A stretch of DNA of 64,000 nucleotides from Mucilaginibacter celer (lineage in GTDB: Bacteria > Bacteroidota > Bacteroidia > Sphingobacteriales > Sphingobacteriaceae), in contig NZ_CP032869.1 in NCBI RefSeq assembly GCF_003576455.2, forward strand, positions 2,666,001 through 2,730,000, read 5' to 3'. The notes under the pieces were generated by a model. The model was not told the origin of the DNA, made no database searches, and saw only the letters and a list, made by a program, of their open reading frames with translations. The position numbers and the translations under genes were made by a program. Below are positions 17,099 through 24,463 of this stretch, in pieces (the first letter of the stretch is position 1; each line of letters opens with the position of its first letter).

Positions 17099-17225
17099 AT
17101 GTGGGCGTTGCCTGCGGCCCGGGCTATACGCTGCAAGTCCTCGCTTTCCCGGCGCACAATTGCCATCACACGCTCCGGGCTTTACGCTCCTATCCCTAAC
17201 GCGGCCCCGCGCGCAGCCCCTCCAA
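17099..17225. repeat. GC-rich non-coding block, probable dispersed repeat
   Basis: Much more GC-rich than its surroundings, with the partly repeated phrases GGGCTATACGCTGCAAG and GGGCTTTACGCTCCTATCCC. An 86-codon frame crosses it but looks unlike a protein. It resembles intergenic repeats seen in related genomes; I cannot confirm copy number here. Confidence 0.4.
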
Positions 17226-17401
17226 AAGTCAATTCTCTTACAAGATCTTTACATTTTTTCGGGCTCCCTGATGATTATCCGCAATTACGGCTTTTATGTG
17301 TTTTTAAACAATTTAAAAGAAGCTATTTGCTTTTAAGTAGATACCGCGTCTCTGCATAAAAATGATTACGCAAATCTGGGAGTATAACGGGCATAAAACA
17401 A

Positions 17402-17426
17402 AATGGGCAACCAAAGGCCGCCCATT
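17402..17426 (-). terminator. Hairpin terminator candidate after small peptide gene
   Basis: AATGGGC (minus strand) pairs with GCCCATT across an 11-nt loop and is followed by TTGTTTTATG. It lies 27 nt beyond the stop of the candidate small gene at 17453-17533. Confidence 0.5.
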
Positions 17427-17452
17427 CATTAACTGTTTTTATTTACCTAAAA

Positions 17453-17533
17453 TTACTTTGCAGTTTTTCTGGCAGGAGTTAAAGGAACAATGATTACAGC
17501 TAAGAAAAGGGCAACTTCTAATACGGTTAACAT
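17453..17533 (-). CDS. Candidate 26-residue hydrophobic peptide
   Basis: ATG at 17533 to TAA at 17453 encodes 26 residues: a short acidic N-terminus (MLTVLEVALF), a continuous hydrophobic stretch (LAVIIVPLTP) and a basic end (ARKTAK), the layout of a one-pass membrane miniprotein. A terminator-like hairpin follows and a structured leader (hairpin 17615-17646) precedes it. It does not match any family I can name. Support is only architecture, so it could be chance. Confidence 0.35.
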   Translation of the reverse strand: MLTVLEVALFLAVIIVPLTPARKTAK

Positions 17534-17614
17534 AACTTTAATTTTTAAATATTTTGATTACTGAGTTAATTTTTGCGGAATAACACAACCGTTCCTGCAG
17601 GCATGCCTTGCGGC

Positions 17615-17646
17615 CGGGATGCAAGAACAATTGTACCTATCCCGGC
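17615..17646. other. Leader hairpin upstream of small peptide gene
   Basis: CCGGGAT (17615-17621) pairs exactly with ATCCCGG (17640-17646); the loop contains ACAATTGT, itself palindromic. It lies about 80-115 nt upstream of the candidate small gene on the minus strand. Could be a regulatory RNA structure or an operator. Confidence 0.3.
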
Positions 17647-17699
17647 GGCGATTGCGCTAAATATGTGCCACTAAAAAATTGGCGCTATAAATCAATCAT

Positions 17700-18184
17700 T
17701 TAGGCAAAAAATCGTCAATTTTAATTTTAAGTTTTTTTGAAAGAGAGTGATGAAAAGAGGATTTTAAGCGATAAAAATTTTATTTTTTTATTCAGAATCA
17801 GAAAAACACGCTCATTTAGGGGTAGAAAAAATTAAAAAGCTCTTTTTTATCAAATAATTTCGGCCCGAAACGGCAATCCGCAGATAAATTATTTTTGAAG
17901 AAATATTTTTCAGGATTTATTTCAATCGGCAGGAAAATGACCCTTAAAATTTAGCATCGAACATTTATTTGTCAAAAAAACGTAAGCCTATCAGCATCAA
18001 CAAAACCGCTTAGCATTTTGAAAAAAAATAAGCGACAATTTGTCACATACATGACACGCGGCAATTTTGACATAAAATCAGCCGCTTAAAAACCTGACAC
18101 AACCTGCCACAAACATGACAACATATTGAGAAAACAGCCAAATGCCCCGTTTAAACCCCTATGCCAAAATCTGCATGTGCATCA
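17700..18184. other. AT-rich intergenic stretch with TGACA-type repeats
   Basis: No gene seen. Between about 18040 and 18125 the words TGTCAC, TGACAC, TTGACAT and TGACAA recur, including the palindrome-like GTCACATACATGAC. Their function is unknown. Confidence 0.3.
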
Positions 18185-19669
18185 CTAAAGCGCCCTTATG
18201 ATAGCCCTTTTCCAAATCTCTACGGCCTCCGTCATTTCCTTTTCGTTTAATGATGCAAAACCAATCCTTACAAAACTGTGCTTAAATGCTCTGTCGTAAT
18301 AATAATCTGTCCCTGCGCCTATCGATAAGCCCAATTCATTTGCTTTTTCGGATACCAGGGCCGAATCAACGCCGTTCAGGTATTTTACCCAAATGGCAAA
18401 ACCGCCGTCTGGGATTTTAAATTCAATCAAATGGCCCATTTGTCGGTTAAGTAAGCTGCAAAGCGTATCGCGCCTTTCGTGGTATAGTTTATTGGCTTTT
18501 TTAAGGTGGCGGCCTATATCTCCGTTTTTTAACAGGCTTGCCATGGCTTCTTCCAGTAAATGCTCGCCCTGCCTGTCAATGTGCCTGCGTAAACGGATGG
18601 CTTGCTGCAAAAAGTTTTGCGGGGCTACCATAAAACCTATCCGGATGCCGGGTGCTATGGTTTTACAAAATGAACCTACATAAATTACATTGCCGTTGTA
18701 ATCGGCGCTTATTAGTGGTAATATCGGTCCGCAGGTATAGTGAAAATCAAAATCATAGTCGTCTTCAATAATGGCAAACTGGTATTTCCTGGCCAGCTCG
18801 AGCAGGCGCATGCGGCGTTCCGAACTTAAAGTTACGGTGGTGGGCTGATGATGATGCGGTACAACGTATAACATCCGCACTTTTTTTGCGGCGCAAATGG
18901 TTTCTACCGCGTCGATATCTATGCCATGCTCATCTACCGGCACTAAAGCCAGCTTTGCGCCGGCCTGTTCAAACACCTCGTTGGCACCGATGTATCCCGG
19001 ATCGGCCACAATAACTATATCGTTTTTATTGATAAGCACCTGTGCACACAGGTACAGCGCCATTTGTACGCCCTTGGTAATCAGGATATCATCCGCTGCT
19101 ACATGTAAGCCCCTTGTTTCGCCCAAAAAACGCGCAAGCTCGTTCCGCAGGTTTTCTGATCCCTGCTCAGATCCGTACATCAGGTATTTATGCGTAAAGC
19201 GATAGCCTGCCATGCGGCGGTATTCGCGCACCATTAAATCAACCGGGGCTATCCGGGTATCAGGAAATCCTTCGGTAAAAGTGATATTACCCTCCGGCAT
19301 CTCTTTAAATACCGAACGGTGGTTTACCCGGTCATCATCCACCCTAAATGATGTTTTACCGGCAAGCCTGTGTTTCTGCACCGTTTTATCAATAGGCCTG
19401 GCAGTAACATCGGGCAGGTTATTGGCTACATAAATCCCCTTACGGGCAATAACATCAACCCAGCTTTGGGCATACAGCTCATCATAAGCTGCCACCACCG
19501 TTTTGCGGTGCACATTTAATGATGCTGCTAATCCCCTGCTGGCGGGTAACGCAGAACCTGGTTTTAAAATCCCCTGCCTGATGTAGCTGATAATGCCATT
19601 AGTTATTTGCAGATACACAGGCACCTGGCTATTTTTATCGATACTTAACAAACTTTCGATGAGCATCAT
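18185..19669 (-). CDS. MocR/GabR-type transcription regulator with aminotransferase-like domain
   Basis: 494 residues. The N-terminal winged-helix domain of GntR type (about 12-80) has PVYLQITNGIISYIRQG and LAASLNVHRKTVVAAYDELY; the rest (about 120-494) is a class I/II aminotransferase fold. The PLP-lysine motif is intact as VGSFCKTIAPGIRIGF, and DDYDFDFHY precedes it. Family members use PLP or an amino acid adduct as effector and usually control a divergent gene; here that is the DoxX gene at 19752. The intergenic region has a perfect inverted repeat plus a third half-site next to the start codon. The start could be either of two adjacent ATG codons. Confidence 0.88.
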   Translation of the reverse strand: MMLIESLLSIDKNSQVPVYLQITNGIISYIRQGILKPGSALPASRGLAASLNVHRKTVVAAYDELYAQSWVDVIARKGIYVANNLPDVTARPIDKTVQKHRLAGKTSFRVDDDRVNHRSVFKEMPEGNITFTEGFPDTRIAPVDLMVREYRRMAGYRFTHKYLMYGSEQGSENLRNELARFLGETRGLHVAADDILITKGVQMALYLCAQVLINKNDIVIVADPGYIGANEVFEQAGAKLALVPVDEHGIDIDAVETICAAKKVRMLYVVPHHHQPTTVTLSSERRMRLLELARKYQFAIIEDDYDFDFHYTCGPILPLISADYNGNVIYVGSFCKTIAPGIRIGFMVAPQNFLQQAIRLRRHIDRQGEHLLEEAMASLLKNGDIGRHLKKANKLYHERRDTLCSLLNRQMGHLIEFKIPDGGFAIWVKYLNGVDSALVSEKANELGLSIGAGTDYYYDRAFKHSFVRIGFASLNEKEMTEAVEIWKRAIIRAL

Positions 19670-19670
19670 G

Positions 19671-19717
19671 GTGGACTATCGCTAATGTAAATTGTGGACT
19701 ACAAACATAGTCCACAA
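19671..19717. promoter_or_regulatory. Probable MocR operator
   Basis: TTGTGGACTA-N6-TAGTCCACAA (19692-19717) is a perfect 10-bp inverted repeat, and an extra GTGGACTA half-site lies at 19671-19678 as a direct repeat 23 bp away, one base from the regulator start. Mixed direct and inverted half-sites are common for MocR/GabR proteins. Confidence 0.65.
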
Positions 19718-19751
19718 CCATGGTATTTTTGATCATCAAACAAAATAAACC

Positions 19752-20315
19752 ATGTCAATTAATCAAAAAATATCATCCTTTTTTCTCCGGTTAGCCATCG
19801 GCATCAGCTACCTGTGGGAAGTAGCCGATCGTCTCGGCCTGTTAGGCATCAACGGCCAGCCCCATGTAGGCTGGGGCGATTGGAAACATTTTACAGCCTA
19901 CGCCAAACAGGTAATGAGTTTCCTGCCTCCTGCATTGGTAAACCCATTAGCTGCCATAGCCAGCATCGGCGAAGGCGGCTTCGGCCTCCTGCTTATCATG
20001 GGCCTGTTTACCCGTATGGCGGCTATAGGCAGCGGCGTGCTGAGCTTATGTTTTGCTATCGCGATGGCAATTTCGTTCGGTATTGAATCTCCGTTGGGCT
20101 ATTCGGTTTTCACTTTAAGTGCGGCAAGCTTTTTACTGGCCGGGCTAACCCAATATTCCTGGAGTTTGGATAACTGGCTGGCATCGTGCAAAATTAACAG
20201 GAAGTTAAGCGCATACCAATCCGCTCAGCGCAATGTTGAGCGCGAAGAGCCTTATGCTGAATTTGCAGATATTGACCAGATCAGGGCATTTGTAAAAATA
20301 TCGTACCGGATTTAA
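19752..20315 (+). CDS. DoxX-family membrane protein
   Basis: 187 residues with about four membrane segments (ISSFFLRLAIGISYLWEVADR; LAAIASIGEGGFGLLLIMGLF; GVLSLCFAIAMAISFGI; SVFTLSAASFLLAGL) and a charged cytoplasmic tail after residue 150. The R-L-x-x-G and GxGLLLIxGLFTR elements fit DoxX. Members are small quinone-linked or redox-related membrane proteins with poorly defined roles. It is divergent from, and probably controlled by, the MocR-type regulator at 18185-19669. Confidence 0.75.
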   Translation: MSINQKISSFFLRLAIGISYLWEVADRLGLLGINGQPHVGWGDWKHFTAYAKQVMSFLPPALVNPLAAIASIGEGGFGLLLIMGLFTRMAAIGSGVLSLCFAIAMAISFGIESPLGYSVFTLSAASFLLAGLTQYSWSLDNWLASCKINRKLSAYQSAQRNVEREEPYAEFADIDQIRAFVKISYRI

Positions 20316-20412
20316 ACGGGGAAGCGAGGTGGTTTAATTTAAGACAAACTTTTTTAGGTATACCTCGGCAGTTTTTTTGCAACTGCTTCTTCCATGCAAC
20401 GACAACCGAAAA

Positions 20413-20729
20413 CCTCAGGGTCCTCTGCGAGTTTAAGTTTACCCATAAAAATCGGACCTGCTAAATGTCTTGTTTTGCACCTCTGGTGCAATAAATATGG
20501 GTGATTTGATATTACTACAAACCTTTTGCACCTCTGGTGCACCTATCATGGTGCTATAAAAGAAATAAAAAGATTAACAAATTATCAAAATCCCCCAGAG
20601 GGGGTAAAGGTTTGTAGAAAAAAAACGCTACGCTCCTTCCGAACCCCAGAGGGGTTCAACTCAAGTTGCTATTCAATTTCACCAATGCTGTTTCGTGGGT
20701 AAACTTAAACTCGCAGAGGACCCTGAGGA
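20413..20729 (+). repeat. MITE-like hairpin element, copy 1
   Basis: A 317-bp non-coding block bounded by inverted ends starting CCTCAGGGTCCTCTGCGAG and continuing about 30 bp. Inside are four triloop palindromes: TGCACC-TCT-GGTGCA at 20476-20490 and 20527-20541, CCCCC-AGA-GGGGG at 20592-20604 and GAACCCC-AGA-GGGGTTC at 20641-20657. The same element recurs inverted at 35031-35345. No transposase inside; short frames across it are not convincing. Confidence 0.75.
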
Positions 20730-20893
20730 AACGGAAGAAACTCTTAAAAATTCGCAAGTTCAAGCGTCTACGCCATAACCGTTAACTTAAGGAAATTTTG
20801 AGAAGTTTTTTTTAAGATGTTGTATAGGCGGGGCTTCGCCGATGGGCAAAACCACTTAGATTTTCCCATATTTGTATAGTTTTATTTTTCAAT

Positions 20894-20931
20894 AAAAAGG
20901 CGGTTGTTTACCATACGTTTACCGCCTTTTT
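20894..20931 (+). terminator. Terminator inside the left end of the IS
   Basis: AAAAAGGCGGT (20894-20904) and ACCGCCTTTTT (20921-20931) form a perfect stem followed by a T run, upstream of the transposase. It likely protects the transposase from read-through expression. Confidence 0.65.
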
Positions 20932-21104
20932 CTATTTAAATATAGACATTTTTTTTTAAGATTGAACTCTTTTGTAGGAGAAAAGTTCCATTTATTTTCA
21001 ATCAGGAGGCATTTATCACAAGTTGCTCATCTGCATTAAAAAACAATATAGCCGGCTTCCTTGATCCTTTACAACTTGATACCATAGCCCGCAGAACTGG
21101 ATTT

Positions 21105-22367
21105 TTGCAAAGGACTTCTAAACTTAAGCCAAAAGAGTTTATCGATACGCTGATGTTCAGCGAGTTCGACCATAGCAGGCTAAGCCTTCAGGATTGCTGT
21201 AACGATCTGGCTCACCAACATCAAAAATCGCTGAGTAAAGTAGCCTTGCACAAACGGTTTAATGAACATAGCTTCAGTTTTTTAAAATCAGTATTGGCAG
21301 AACAGATCACCCAAAAGCTGGATATAAAAAGCGGAAAGGACTGGAAGCCTTTTACCCGGGTAATGATTACAGATTCATGCAAATTTGCCTTACCTCAACA
21401 ATATAAAGATGATTATCCTGGGTTTGGCGGAGCCAGAAGCAAGGCCTTGATGAATATGCAGTATGCCTTTGATCTTAAGCAAGGTAACTGGGAAACCCTT
21501 GAATTGACCAAAGTATCTGAAAATGATAAAGCTTATTCAAAAAGAAGCTTACAGGATATTAAGGCGGGAGATTTGCATATCCGTGACCTTGGCTATGTTA
21601 CCCACGGATATTTGCTGAAGGTATCTACAGAAAAAGCCTTTTTCCTTAACAGGCTGCATCCGGGCTGGAAACCGATCTCGCGCAGTACGGGAAAAGCGAT
21701 TAATTGGCATACACTTTATCAGGAAATGCAACTAAGCAAGCGTAATCGTTTTGAAACAATGGTCACTATAGGAAAGGGAGAGGAAGCCTTTGATTGCCGC
21801 CTGATCGCTGTGCCTGTACCCGAAAAAGTATGGTCTGAAAGGATCCGGAAGGCTCAAATACGGGCCAAAAGCGTTGGTTATGAACTTACTGATGACTATA
21901 AGTACCGCTGCCGGTTTAGCATATTTATTACAAATACAACAATTGAGTTACTCAATGCTACAGAAGTTATTCAACTGTACCGTTTACGTTGGCAAATTGA
22001 ATTGGTATTTAAGACATGGAAATCGTTGCTCGACATGCACAAAGTTAAAGCTGTAAAAAAAGAACGACTGGAATGCCAGTTGATGGCTAAATTCATTTGG
22101 ATAATCCTTAACTGGAAGATATTCCGATGTTTGGCGAACTTTATTAGGCAAAATTCACCGGATAATGCCTGCTCCGTATGGAAGTTTTTTAAGCAGGCCA
22201 GGCAATGCTCTCACTTGTTGAGAATGGTTGTTAGCGGAAAACTGCATTTTACCATTTGGTGTGATTTATTTTCAGCCAGCGTTGTGAAGAATCTTCTTAT
22301 TGAACCTAAAAAAGGAAAAAAAGCCAGTCTACATATACTGAATGAAGTGTTCTTTTCCTTAAGTTAA
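21105..22367 (+). CDS. IS4-family DDE transposase
   Basis: A DDE transposase: the first catalytic Asp is in RVMITDSCKFALP, and the YREK signature of IS4 is in YRLRWQIELVFKTWKS (Tyr, Arg, Glu, Lys). The coordinate given begins at TTG 21105, but the same frame is open upstream and encodes convincing family sequence (NNIAGFLDPLQLDTIARRTG). That extension leads back to ATC at 21015, preceded by AGGAGG at 21004-21009. The true start is therefore probably near 21015 (about 450 residues), with ATC in place of ATG: either a mutated start or a naturally weak one. The catalytic core looks intact. Confidence 0.85.
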   Translation: MQRTSKLKPKEFIDTLMFSEFDHSRLSLQDCCNDLAHQHQKSLSKVALHKRFNEHSFSFLKSVLAEQITQKLDIKSGKDWKPFTRVMITDSCKFALPQQYKDDYPGFGGARSKALMNMQYAFDLKQGNWETLELTKVSENDKAYSKRSLQDIKAGDLHIRDLGYVTHGYLLKVSTEKAFFLNRLHPGWKPISRSTGKAINWHTLYQEMQLSKRNRFETMVTIGKGEEAFDCRLIAVPVPEKVWSERIRKAQIRAKSVGYELTDDYKYRCRFSIFITNTTIELLNATEVIQLYRLRWQIELVFKTWKSLLDMHKVKAVKKERLECQLMAKFIWIILNWKIFRCLANFIRQNSPDNACSVWKFFKQARQCSHLLRMVVSGKLHFTIWCDLFSASVVKNLLIEPKKGKKASLHILNEVFFSLS

Positions 22368-22403
22368 CGGCTATGGCGTAGAAGCTTGAATTATTCGAGG
22401 TTA

Positions 22404-22473
22404 GAGCGTCCACGCTCCCGGTTTAGTGTAAGTGTGGACGCTTACTTCCCGGATAGCTCGAGCGTGGACGCTC
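22404..22473. repeat. Palindromic repeat at the right flank of the IS
   Basis: GAGCGTCCACGCTC (22404-22417) and GAGCGTGGACGCTC (22460-22473) are perfect inverted repeats with AGTGTGGACGCTTA between them. TTCGCAAGTT followed by a GAGCG/AAGCG core is found both at the far right (inverted, near 22480) and at the left IS flank (near 20755), so the IS may have entered such a repeat. Confidence 0.5.
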
Positions 22474-22587
22474 AAACTTGCGAAATATAAAATAGAATAC
22501 AACAGCCCTGCTCTCAAAGAGGGGAACCGCACAATTCCTCCGCTTTTTGTTGAATTTGACAGTTATTTTATCAGTACCATGGTAACA

Positions 22588-22914
22588 TCAGTTAGGTAAT
22601 TTACTATTGTTCAACAACGTTTCCAGCGTTTTAAGCCTTGAAGCCCAGAAGCTGTCAAAGTAATCTATCCATTTCTGCAGTTCGTTAAAGCCATCCTGCT
22701 TAAGGGTGCAATAACGCTCCCTCCCCTGGTCCTGTATTGAAATAAAGCCCGCAGTTTGCAGGATCTTGATATGCTTGGATACTGCAGGGCGGCTCATGTC
22801 GAAATTTTCGGCAAGGCTGTTAATGGTGAGGCTATCTGCCGAGAGCAGCATCAGCATTTTCCGCCTGCTGGGATCGGCAATTACCTGGAAAGCATCAAGC
22901 GTTGGTATGGCCAT
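22588..22914 (-). CDS. ArsR-family winged-helix regulator
   Basis: 108 residues from the ATG at 22914 (a GTG at 22926 is possible but less likely). The sequence DAFQVIADPSRRKMLMLLSADSLTINSLAENFDMSRPAVSKHIKIL is the standard ArsR helix-turn-helix of the type that pairs with SRPBCC proteins; there are no metal-binding cysteines. The C-terminus (LQKWIDYFDSFWASRLKTLETLL) is the typical dimerisation helix. It overlaps the end of the SRPBCC gene by 20 nt, so the two are co-translated. It probably represses its own operon through the twin GTAAC-N6-GTTAC sites at 23353-23396. Confidence 0.88.
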   Translation of the reverse strand: MAIPTLDAFQVIADPSRRKMLMLLSADSLTINSLAENFDMSRPAVSKHIKILQTAGFISIQDQGRERYCTLKQDGFNELQKWIDYFDSFWASRLKTLETLLNNSKLPN

Positions 22915-23347
22915 GTTGCGCAGCACTTAAAAGATTATTGATAGCCGGAAGTTTTTGTGCCCAGCCTCCGTTCATCGCGTTGTAAAGGTCGAGATTTACG
23001 GTGTCCGAGAAACCGCTGTGTTCGAGGAAAACCTCGGTGCCGTTTTCTTTCGGTTCCAGCTTCCAGATCACTACCGAATCGAGTGTAATTACGCCGTCAC
23101 CCGGTCCGCTCTTCCACGAATACGAAAGCTTTTCAAAAGGTACTACCTCTAATACTTTGCAATAGATGATACCATCAAAATCGAGCGCAGGCATCGGGCC
23201 TGTTCTAAACTGAAAATCGAACCCTACGATAGGCTGAAAGTCATTTTTCATGATCCATTGTGCCATCAGATCGGCGTTGGTAAGATACTCCCAAACCATT
23301 TCGGCCGGATGAGCGAAGAAAAACTGGTGTTTGATGATTTTTGACAT
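22895..23347 (-). CDS. SRPBCC-domain (AHSA1-like) protein
   Basis: 150 residues forming one START/Bet v1-like fold: KHQFFFAHPAEMVWEYLTNADLMAQWIMKNDFQPIVG at the N-terminus, LSYSWKSGPGDGVITLDSVVIWKLEPKENGTEVFLEHSGF in the middle and a C-terminal helix (AMNGGWAQKLPAINNLL). These proteins bind small hydrophobic ligands or act as Aha1-like co-factors; the ligand is unknown. It is the first gene of a two-gene operon with an ArsR regulator, a widespread pairing. Confidence 0.88.
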   Translation of the reverse strand: MSKIIKHQFFFAHPAEMVWEYLTNADLMAQWIMKNDFQPIVGFDFQFRTGPMPALDFDGIIYCKVLEVVPFEKLSYSWKSGPGDGVITLDSVVIWKLEPKENGTEVFLEHSGFSDTVNLDLYNAMNGGWAQKLPAINNLLSAAQHGHTNA

Positions 23348-23352
23348 AATAG

Positions 23353-23396
23353 GTAACTTTTAGGTTACTCAAATATATAGGTAACTTTGAAGTTAC
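23353..23396 (-). promoter_or_regulatory. Tandem ArsR-type operator candidates
   Basis: GTAACTTTTAGGTTAC (23353-23368) and GTAACTTTGAAGTTAC (23381-23396) share the form GTAAC-N6-GTTAC and lie 28 bp apart, just upstream of the SRPBCC start. The position suits a repressor binding over the promoter. Confidence 0.55.
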
Positions 23397-23472
23397 GCAA
23401 TTTTATTTTAAAATATTTTGATGCGCTTATGGCCCGTCTATCTGATGTTTTAAGAAAACCTGTTTAAGAAAA

Positions 23473-24237
23473 TTATAGTTTAGGGTGATGATTTTTTAAG
23501 CTAACTATAATGGTATCTGCTGAGATATCCCGGCTCCTGTAGATAATCTGCAGTTTTTTGTTATTGATCTTTTTTACCAGACCGCTGAAGCTTTCAAGTT
23601 CTTTTAATAACCGCTGATCCGTAGTATCGATTACATCCTCCTGGTTACCGTAAAGTTTTAAATTATAAGCCTTACGTGGCAAATCAGGTAACTGCCACTC
23701 CCATATCGGAAACCAATACAGCGTTTCCCATTTACCATGTTTGTAGGTCATGATAGTATAATCATTAAGGTTTGACCAATCGGCTTTATTGGTTACAAAG
23801 GAAATCTCATCGTTGCCGTCGCCGTTTAGATCGCCCTCGTTTTTTAGAAAAAGTAATCCAAAATTGGGCAGAGGCTCAATAGGTGGCGCGTCAATCAAAT
23901 TGTTATCACATTTCAGGAACGAATGACATTTTCTGCTATGAAGCATTTTCACATCGTCATCATAATCGCCTTTAAAAAATTTATCAACTTCCTTCGCCCC
24001 TGTGCTATCACAGAAATGCTCGACTAATTTTTCCTGCTTCCCATCTCCGTCAAAATCGCCGGAAATAACAAAACGATAACCGAATGCCGGTTGTGGCTTT
24101 TGGGCCAACGTATCAACTGATTTTTCCTCGCTTGCAGCATCGGCATTAGGTTTAAGCTTATCACCTTTGTGCCGGGCACCGCCGCACGAACAAATACAAA
24201 AAAAAGCAACAATTATATAAAGCAGGCGTGCGCACAT
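23473..24237 (-). CDS. Putative lipoprotein with calcium-loop (VCBS/FG-GAP-like) repeats
   Basis: 254 residues. The N-terminus (MCARLLYIIVAFFCICSCGG) is a lipoprotein signal with a cysteine-rich cleavage region. Two DxDGDG loops are present: SGDFDGDGKQE (about residue 58) and EGDLNGDGNDE (about 134), as in FG-GAP/VCBS domains and dockerin-like calcium sites. The rest has no recognised domain. It is probably on the periplasmic or outer face of the envelope. It stands alone, divergent from the esterase at 24464; function unknown. Confidence 0.65.
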   Translation of the reverse strand: MCARLLYIIVAFFCICSCGGARHKGDKLKPNADAASEEKSVDTLAQKPQPAFGYRFVISGDFDGDGKQEKLVEHFCDSTGAKEVDKFFKGDYDDDVKMLHSRKCHSFLKCDNNLIDAPPIEPLPNFGLLFLKNEGDLNGDGNDEISFVTNKADWSNLNDYTIMTYKHGKWETLYWFPIWEWQLPDLPRKAYNLKLYGNQEDVIDTTDQRLLKELESFSGLVKKINNKKLQIIYRSRDISADTIIVSLKNHHPKL

Positions 24238-24355
24238 AATATAGTAAATTGATTAAATTTAGTTAATTACATATCATTATTGTTCGGAGAGCAGTAATTT
24301 ATCTGCCTAAATTATCCACGTAAAAAATCTGATATAAATTGTTTTTACAAAACCC

Positions 24356-24376
24356 ATTGTGTTATATTTACACAAT
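24356..24376 (+). promoter_or_regulatory. Inverted repeat upstream of esterase gene
   Basis: ATTGTGT-N7-ACACAAT, a perfect 7-bp inverted repeat about 88 bp before the esterase start. A second small hairpin (CTGCCC...GGGCAG near 24413-24433) lies in the leader. The regulator is unknown. Confidence 0.35.
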
Positions 24377-24463
24377 AAGTATCCTCTAAAAGAGAGGTAT
24401 TTTTCTTCTTTGCTGCCCGCCTTTTGGGGCAGTGTGCTTTTGTAACCAATTAACCATTATATC

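Larger units (their letters stand above)
20761..22388 (+). mobile_element. IS4-family insertion sequence
   Basis: Terminal inverted repeats flank the transposase: the left end contains TCTACGCCATAACCGTTAAC and the right end, reverse-complemented, TCTACGCCATAGCCGTTAAC, followed by TTAAGGAAA on both sides. Outer limits are accurate to a few bases only; I could not define a target duplication. A terminator hairpin at the left end (20894-20931) would block transcripts entering from outside. It sits about 30 bp from hairpin element copy 1 and next to a palindromic repeat (22404-22473). Confidence 0.75.

Noticed and set aside
17099..17359. 86-residue open frame
   Set aside because: Crosses a GC-rich repeat-like block, composition is unlike the other proteins here (rich in Arg, Ala, Pro with no fold pattern) and it has no start signal.
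20354..20542. Small open frame on the minus strand inside hairpin element copy 1, matched by similar frames at 34981-35401
   Set aside because: It follows the palindromes of the element, and the frames in the second copy differ in ends and content; best explained as non-coding sequence.
20413..22388. Hairpin element copy 1 as a MITE derived from the adjacent IS4 element
   Set aside because: Terminal sequences differ (CCTCAGGGTCC versus TCTACGCCATAACC), so the IS transposase is unlikely to recognise it.
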